From the NCBI GenBank assembly GCA_001771735.1, contig MEUM01000152.1, positions 1-10,922 on the forward strand: a stretch of DNA of 10,922 nt, written 5' to 3'. A program made the translations under genes and the position numbers. Below the pieces are notes generated by a model. It was not told the DNA's origin. It ran no database searches and saw only the letters and a program-made list of their open reading frames with translations. Below, in pieces: positions 6,640 through 10,922 of this stretch (positions are counted from its first letter, which is position 1; each line of letters opens with the position of its first letter). The DNA is from Caldifarciminota bacterium RBG_13_43_14 (GTDB lineage Bacteria > Hydrothermota > Tepidihabitantia > SM23-42).

Positions 6640-9372
6640 GCTCACCTTTTTCTTTGGTTCTTGATCAAGTATAACTGCATGAGCAGCGGCTAATCTTGCG
6701 ATCGGCACACGGAAAGGGGAACAGGATACATAATCCATGCCGACTTTGTGGCAGAAGTGAACTGATTTCGGTTCGCCGCCGTGTTCGCCGCATATACCGA
6801 TCTCAAGTTTGGGATTTACACTGCGTCCGCGCTCAATACCGATCTTTATCAACTCACCAATACCGCATTGATCAATGCTCTGGAAAGGATCTTCGGGGAG
6901 AATGTTTTTCTGGATATAGTCCTGAAGGAATCCGCCGATATCGTCACGGGAGAAACCAAAGCCCATCTGAGTAAGATCATTTGTGCCGTAGGAGAAAAAT
7001 TCAACCGTCTGGGCGATCTGGTCCGCGGTCAGACAAGCTCGGGGTATTTCTATCATTGTTCCGTACATATATGGTATTTTTTTCATGCCGTATTTTTTGC
7101 AGGCATTTTGATAGATATCATCGACCATTTTTTTGATCGTGATCAACTCTTTGGCTTCAGCAACTACCGGCACCATGATCTCGGGATGTGGTTTTTTACC
7201 TTCTTTTATTAATTCAGCGGTTGCCTCGAATACAGCTTGAACTTGCATCGCAGTGATCTCAGGATAGGTGATCCCGAGCCGTACACCGCGATGTCCCATC
7301 ATCGGGTTGGATTCGTGAAGCGATTCGGCACGTTGCGTCAGTTCTTCCTGTGAAATACCAAGATCATTCGCTAATTGCTCAAGCCGGCTTTTTTCGCGCG
7401 GTACAAATTCGTGAAGCGGCGGATCGAGCAGACGCATGACTACCGGCAGACCATCCATTGCTTCAAGCACGCCCTTGATATCCTTTTTTACATAGGGATA
7501 CAACTCTTCGACCGCTTTGCGACGTTCGGCCTCGGTTTTGGACATGATCATTTTGCGCAGCCGGAAAAGAGGTTCCTCACAACCTTTGCCATAGAACATA
7601 TGTTCAGTTCGCATCAGACCAATACCCTGAGCACCAAAACGGCGTGCCCTCTGGGCATCGCTCGGTGTGTCAGCGTTCGCCCTAACTCCGAGTTTTCTTA
7701 TTTGATCACAGATGTGAAGGAATTCCTGAAGCATAACATTTTCTTCGGCTGATTCTATCATCGGTAACTGCTCGGTATATATATTTCCTTTAGTCCCGTT
7801 AAGCGTGAGCCACTCGCCTTCTTGTATCGTTTTTTCGCCTATTCTTAACACTTTTCTATCCGCATCGATATTGAGGGTTGAACAGCCGACAATACAGCAC
7901 TTGCCCCAGCCTCGAGCAACTAAAGCAGCATGCGATGTCATGCCGCCCCTTGCGGTGAGAATTCCCCGAGCTGCTCTCATTCCTTCAACATCTTCAGGAT
8001 TGGTTTCTTCACGAACCAGGATGACCTTTTTGCCCAGTTTTGTCCAGCTGACCGCGTCATTTGACGAAAAAACAACCTGACCGGCAGCACCGCCTGGCCC
8101 AGCCGGCAATCCCTTGGCAATAGGGCGTATCGTGATTTCTACTTTTGGATCGATCATTGGATGCAGTAATTCATCAATCTGGGAAGGACTGACCCGCATC
8201 ACAGCTTCTTCTTTACTGATGGACTTTTCTTTCAGCATATCAAGCACCATTCTAACCGCCGCCGGTCCATTGCGTTTACCGACCCGCGTTTGCAGCATGA
8301 ACAAGCATCCATTTTCGATCGTGAACTCGATATCCTGCATATCACGATAATGTTTTTCCAAACGACGGCGATATGAATCCAGTTCCTTGTATAATTCGGG
8401 CATTGATTCTTCAAGACTGCATAAGTTTCTGTTCTGATCGGATTTGGAATACTCATTTAGCGGTGCCGGGGTTCTGATACCGGCAACAACGTCTTCACCC
8501 TGTGCCCTTTCCAGGTACTCACCATAGAAATTATTATCACCGTTTGCTGGATTACGCGTAAAAGCAACGCCGGTCGCCGAACTCTTGCTGAGATTACCAA
8601 ATACCATTGCCTGGACATTGACTGCAGTGCCCCACTCATCCGGGATCCCTTCGATTCGTCGGTAGCTGACCGCTCTTTTACCATTCCATGATGCAAATAC
8701 AGCTTTTATTCCGCCCCATAATTGTTCATAACAGTCGTCAGGGAATTCTTTACCTATAATTTTTTTGATCCGTGCTTTGAATTGGTCGCACAGTTCTTCA
8801 AGATCCTGTGGTTTTAAATCGACATCGGTTTTATACCCTTTATCCTGTTTCATCCGGTCCATGATCTCTTCGAGTTGACGCCGTATGCCCTGATTATCCT
8901 TTGATTCTATCCCGGCCGCTTTTTCCATGACAACATCCGAGTACATCATTATCAAACGACGGTAAGCGTCATAAACAAAACGTTGATCCCCGCTTTGCTT
9001 GATCAATCCTTGAATAGTTTTTTTAGTAAGTCCGATATTCAGAACCGTTTCCATCATTCCGGGCATTGATGATCGGGCACCGGAACGGACTGAAAGCAAA
9101 AGCGGATTGTCGATATTACCGAAATTCCTGCCCATGATCTTTTCAGTACGTTGCAGTGCTGCTTTGACCTCGGGTTTTAATGATCCGGGCAGTGTTTTCT
9201 TTTTCATATAATCTATACAAACTTCGGTCGTGATCGTGAACCCGGGCGGCACGGGTATTCCAAGGTTGGTCATTTCAGCCAGATTTGCACCTTTGCCGCC
9301 CAAAAGATTCTTCATTTTGGCTGATCCCTGAGCCTTTTTCCCACCGAAGCTGTAAACCATTCTCTTTGCCAT
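6613..9372 (-). CDS. ppdK: Pyruvate,phosphate dikinase (919 aa)
   Basis: This enzyme interconverts pyruvate + ATP + Pi with PEP + AMP + PPi in the cytoplasm, working in gluconeogenesis or PPi-linked glycolysis. An N-terminal ATP-grasp domain (to about 365) has GGKGANLAEM at 25-34, SVRSGARSSMPG at 94-105 and QTR at 361-363. The swivelling phosphohistidine domain has GGMTSHAALVARGWG at 476-490 with phospho-acceptor His481. The C-terminal PEP/pyruvate TIM barrel has R588, R647, E775, N798, D799 and the proton donor Cys861 (GICGEHGGEP). These match the Clostridium symbiosum active site from memory with offsets of 4 to 30, so all key residues are intact. The protein is about 45 residues longer than the usual 874 or so. 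Part of this is an insertion between R96 and D347, and part is a basic tail (905-919) of mostly K and R. ATG at 9372 has GAAAGGAG at 9379-9386. The gene is probably cotranscribed with the GTPase gene upstream, since I see no convincing promoter of its own. Confidence 0.97.
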   Translation of the reverse strand: MAKRMVYSFGGKKAQGSAKMKNLLGGKGANLAEMTNLGIPVPPGFTITTEVCIDYMKKKTLPGSLKPEVKAALQRTEKIMGRNFGNIDNPLLLSVRSGARSSMPGMMETVLNIGLTKKTIQGLIKQSGDQRFVYDAYRRLIMMYSDVVMEKAAGIESKDNQGIRRQLEEIMDRMKQDKGYKTDVDLKPQDLEELCDQFKARIKKIIGKEFPDDCYEQLWGGIKAVFASWNGKRAVSYRRIEGIPDEWGTAVNVQAMVFGNLSKSSATGVAFTRNPANGDNNFYGEYLERAQGEDVVAGIRTPAPLNEYSKSDQNRNLCSLEESMPELYKELDSYRRRLEKHYRDMQDIEFTIENGCLFMLQTRVGKRNGPAAVRMVLDMLKEKSISKEEAVMRVSPSQIDELLHPMIDPKVEITIRPIAKGLPAGPGGAAGQVVFSSNDAVSWTKLGKKVILVREETNPEDVEGMRAARGILTARGGMTSHAALVARGWGKCCIVGCSTLNIDADRKVLRIGEKTIQEGEWLTLNGTKGNIYTEQLPMIESAEENVMLQEFLHICDQIRKLGVRANADTPSDAQRARRFGAQGIGLMRTEHMFYGKGCEEPLFRLRKMIMSKTEAERRKAVEELYPYVKKDIKGVLEAMDGLPVVMRLLDPPLHEFVPREKSRLEQLANDLGISQEELTQRAESLHESNPMMGHRGVRLGITYPEITAMQVQAVFEATAELIKEGKKPHPEIMVPVVAEAKELITIKKMVDDIYQNACKKYGMKKIPYMYGTMIEIPRACLTADQIAQTVEFFSYGTNDLTQMGFGFSRDDIGGFLQDYIQKNILPEDPFQSIDQCGIGELIKIGIERGRSVNPKLEIGICGEHGGEPKSVHFCHKVGMDYVSCSPFRVPIARLAAAHAVILDQEPKKKVSKKRKKRKI

Positions 9373-9378
9373 TTTTGG

Positions 9379-9386
9379 CTCCTTTC
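9379..9386 (-). promoter_or_regulatory. Ribosome binding site of ppdK
   Basis: The minus strand reads GAAAGGAG six bases before the ATG at 9372. This supports that start over the internal Met5. Confidence 0.8.
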
Positions 9387-9410
9387 TAAATATTGATTAT
9401 GTTAATCACC

Positions 9411-9458
9411 GATGAAAGCATCTTGTACGTGATGGTTGACATCACCCATGCTTTCATC
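9411..9458. repeat. Nested inverted repeat between the GTPase gene and ppdK
   Basis: An 11-bp perfect outer inverted repeat (GATGAAAGCAT at 9411-9421, ATGCTTTCATC at 9448-9458) encloses a 6-bp perfect inner one (GTGATG at 9429-9434, CATCAC at 9440-9445) with a 5-base loop. The outer arm overlaps the GTPase stop codon (9454-9456). No T run follows on the minus strand, so it is unlikely to terminate the GTPase-ppdK transcript and could instead be an intercistronic RNA processing or stabilising hairpin. On the plus strand seven Ts (9459-9465) follow directly, which is the form of an intrinsic terminator facing antisense transcripts. Confidence 0.75.
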
Positions 9459-10770
9459 TTTTTTTCAATGCTTTTTCGATTATTTTATCGAGATCTGGTC
9501 CTGATCTCTGGACCAGTTCATAGCCGACTTTTGCCGCCGGTTTGTTGAATTTCAGGAATTTTCGAAGATCTACCGGAGTGGCGATTATGATCGCGTCGGC
9601 AGGCGTGTTGTTCAGGGTTTTTTCCAGATCAGATACCTGTTTTTTGCCATAGCCAACGGCCGGTACTAGATCACCGATGTGTTTATATTTCTTAAAAACA
9701 TTGCTGATCATTCCAACTGCATAGGGTCGCGGGTCAACGATTTTTTTTGCTTTTAGCCGAATTGCCGTAACCATTCCGGCACCATATGACATCTCACCAT
9801 GGGTTAGGGTTGGTCCATCTTCAACAACAACTACCCGTTTATTCTTGATAAATTCAGGATGATCAACTGTGGTCGGTGATGCTGCTTTGATGATTAGCGC
9901 TTTTTCGTTCAAACGCCGGATATTATTAAAAACAGTATTGATTTGTTTTTGGGATGCGCTGTCAATCTTGTTTATTATTATGACATCAGCAGCACGGACA
10001 TTGGCTTCGCTCGGGTGATAATTGATCTCATCACCAGCGCGCAATGGATCGACAACGACGATATGAAGATCAGTTTTATAAAAAGAAAAATCGTTGTTTC
10101 CTCCATCCCAAACTATTACATCCGAGATCTTCTCTGCTGCCTTTAAAATCAAATGATAATCAACACCGGCGAAAACAGTCGTTTTTCGCCGAATATGGGG
10201 TTCATATTCCTCGCGCTCTTCGATCGTGCAGTTGTGCCGGTCTAGATCACTCATTTTAGAAAATCTCTGGACTATTTGCTTGCTTAGATCGCCATACGGC
10301 ATCGGGTGGCGTATCACCGAGAACCGGTAGCCTTTTTCTTGAAGTATAGCGCATACTCGTCGTGTTGTCTGGCTTTTGCCGGCACCAGTGCGGGTTGCGC
10401 AGACCGCGATCACCTTGCGTTTGGATTTTAACACTGATGATCGACCGCCCAGAAACCAGAAATCAGCGCCGGCAGCGATCACTTCAGATGCCTTATGCAT
10501 CACATAATCATAGGATATGTCAGAATATGAAAAAACGACAACATCAACATCGAATTTAAGAATTAATTTTTTTAATTCAGATTCTGGATAAATAGGTATG
10601 CCCCGTGGATATAATTTGCCCGAAAGCACTTCAGGGTACTTGCGCCCGTCAATATTCGGGATTTGAGTAGCAGTAAAACACATTACTTTATAATTCTGGT
10701 TATTTCTGAAAAATGTGTTGAAATTATGGAAATCACGTCCCGCTGCGCCCATGATGATGACCCGACGCAT
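9454..10770 (-). CDS. Cyclic 2,3-diphosphoglycerate synthetase-like GTPase (438 aa)
   Basis: The protein belongs by its motifs to the family of predicted GTPases (COG2403) that includes archaeal cyclic-2,3-diphosphoglycerate synthetase. That enzyme makes cDPG from 2,3-bisphosphoglycerate and ATP. Residues 1-115 form a Rossmann-like domain beginning RRVIIMGAAGRDFHNFN. A P-loop ATRTGAGKS lies at 125-133, an acidic strand WDGGNND at 221-227, and a GTPase-like base-specificity motif NKID at 267-270. Its length is close to the archaeal enzyme's (about 460 residues). Archaea use cDPG as a thermoprotectant, but bacterial members are mostly uncharacterised, so family membership is firm while the reaction is not. 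ATG at 10770 has a near-perfect Shine-Dalgarno AAAGGAGGT at 10777-10785, and a sigma70-type promoter lies just upstream. The gene is followed after 81 bases by ppdK on the same strand, consistent with a two-gene operon in three-carbon phosphate metabolism. Confidence 0.85.
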   Translation of the reverse strand: MRRVIIMGAAGRDFHNFNTFFRNNQNYKVMCFTATQIPNIDGRKYPEVLSGKLYPRGIPIYPESELKKLILKFDVDVVVFSYSDISYDYVMHKASEVIAAGADFWFLGGRSSVLKSKRKVIAVCATRTGAGKSQTTRRVCAILQEKGYRFSVIRHPMPYGDLSKQIVQRFSKMSDLDRHNCTIEEREEYEPHIRRKTTVFAGVDYHLILKAAEKISDVIVWDGGNNDFSFYKTDLHIVVVDPLRAGDEINYHPSEANVRAADVIIINKIDSASQKQINTVFNNIRRLNEKALIIKAASPTTVDHPEFIKNKRVVVVEDGPTLTHGEMSYGAGMVTAIRLKAKKIVDPRPYAVGMISNVFKKYKHIGDLVPAVGYGKKQVSDLEKTLNNTPADAIIIATPVDLRKFLKFNKPAAKVGYELVQRSGPDLDKIIEKALKKR

Positions 10771-10776
10771 AAATGA

Positions 10777-10785
10777 ACCTCCTTT
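10777..10785 (-). promoter_or_regulatory. Strong ribosome binding site of the cDPG synthetase-like gene
   Basis: The minus strand reads AAAGGAGGT six bases before ATG 10770, an almost complete anti-16S match at good spacing. Confidence 0.85.
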
Positions 10786-10794
10786 CGGCGTTAT

Positions 10795-10822
10795 ATTATA
10801 TCCAATATCGAGCCTGAGTCAA
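10795..10822 (-). promoter_or_regulatory. Sigma70-type promoter for the GTPase-ppdK operon
   Basis: On the minus strand TTGACT (10822-10817) and a perfect TATAAT (10800-10795) are separated by 16 bases. Transcription would begin near 10788, giving a leader of roughly 18 bases with the Shine-Dalgarno at its start. This is too short for a riboswitch. Confidence 0.7.
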
Positions 10823-10922
10823 TGTACGATAAAATGGCCAGGTTTCAAACCCCATATTTACCCGACAAGCGGGTGATATACTAAATTGTGTGTAAAATTT
10901 CTTGCCAAGAAAGAAGAATGGT
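10823..10922. other. Non-coding right end, no gene seen
   Basis: This short stretch upstream of the GTPase promoter holds no ORF. It contains a small inverted repeat (ACCCG 10860-10864, CGGGT 10870-10874) and a weaker one (TTTCTT 10898-10903, AAGAAA 10907-10912). Neither is followed by a T run. They could be operator sites or chance. Confidence 0.4.
10874..10882 (+). promoter_or_regulatory. Possible extended -10 promoter pointing out of the window
   Basis: TG-A-TATACT on the plus strand resembles an extended -10 element. There is no convincing -35. It could drive a divergent gene beyond the right edge, but no gene is visible to support it. Confidence 0.2.

Noticed and set aside
6613..9372. 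PEP synthase (PpsA) instead of PPDK
   Set aside because: Length, the order of active-site motifs and the GGMTSHAALVARGWG and GICGEHGGEP signatures match PPDK. PEP synthase is shorter, near 790 residues.
9373..9453. Riboswitch or dedicated promoter before ppdK
   Set aside because: No known riboswitch core is recognisable in about 80 bases. The best -10-like CATAAT (9401-9396, minus strand) lacks any -35 at usable spacing.
10918..10922. Possible start codon of a divergent gene at the right edge
   Set aside because: Only the ATG and two further bases are present, with a purine-rich but unconvincing ribosome site.

Overview
The window looks like chromosomal DNA from an uncultivated bacterium. 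Base composition is moderate by eye, most genes have clear Shine-Dalgarno sites (AAAGGAGG type), and a sigma70-like promoter precedes the rightmost gene. The mix of genes suggests an anaerobic candidate-phylum bacterium (WOR-3/Stahlbacteria-like lineages are one guess): pyruvate,phosphate dikinase, a GTPase of the cyclic-2,3-diphosphoglycerate synthetase family, and large cytoplasmic TPR proteins. That placement is inference only. There is no sign of phage, transposon, CRISPR, tRNA or rRNA. The window is densely coded and the longest non-coding stretch, at the right end, is about 150 bases.

Left half (29-6538, plus strand). Three tightly packed genes look like one operon. The first encodes a 1242-residue all-helical TPR-like protein. 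Much of it is built from a regular 51-53-residue, apparently three-helix repeat rather than the usual 34-residue TPR. The second starts on the stop codon of the first (TGATG overlap). It encodes a 781-residue protein with a four-cysteine N-terminal signature, a long coiled-coil middle containing 44-residue repeats, and four canonical C-terminal TPRs. The third encodes a 134-residue charged, largely disordered protein with three short LD-x-L motifs and a C-terminal helical hairpin. None has a signal peptide, membrane segment or catalytic domain that I recognise. Together they look like an uncharacterised cytoplasmic scaffold or adaptor module, and this is the best candidate here for an undescribed system.

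Right half (6613-10770, minus strand). A cyclic-2,3-diphosphoglycerate synthetase-like GTPase gene is transcribed first, from a good promoter at 10795-10822. The gene for pyruvate,phosphate dikinase (ppdK) follows 81 bases later. All ppdK active-site residues I can place are intact. Both proteins relate by family to lower glycolysis/gluconeogenesis (PEP, pyruvate, phosphoglycerates), so a functional link is plausible but unproven. A nested hairpin lies between the two genes.

The two halves converge at about 6540-6660. The plus-strand terminator hairpin overlaps the ppdK stop codon. Its T-rich tail is the antisense of the codons for a basic C-terminal tail on PPDK. A second hairpin in the same gap faces the other way and probably ends ppdK.
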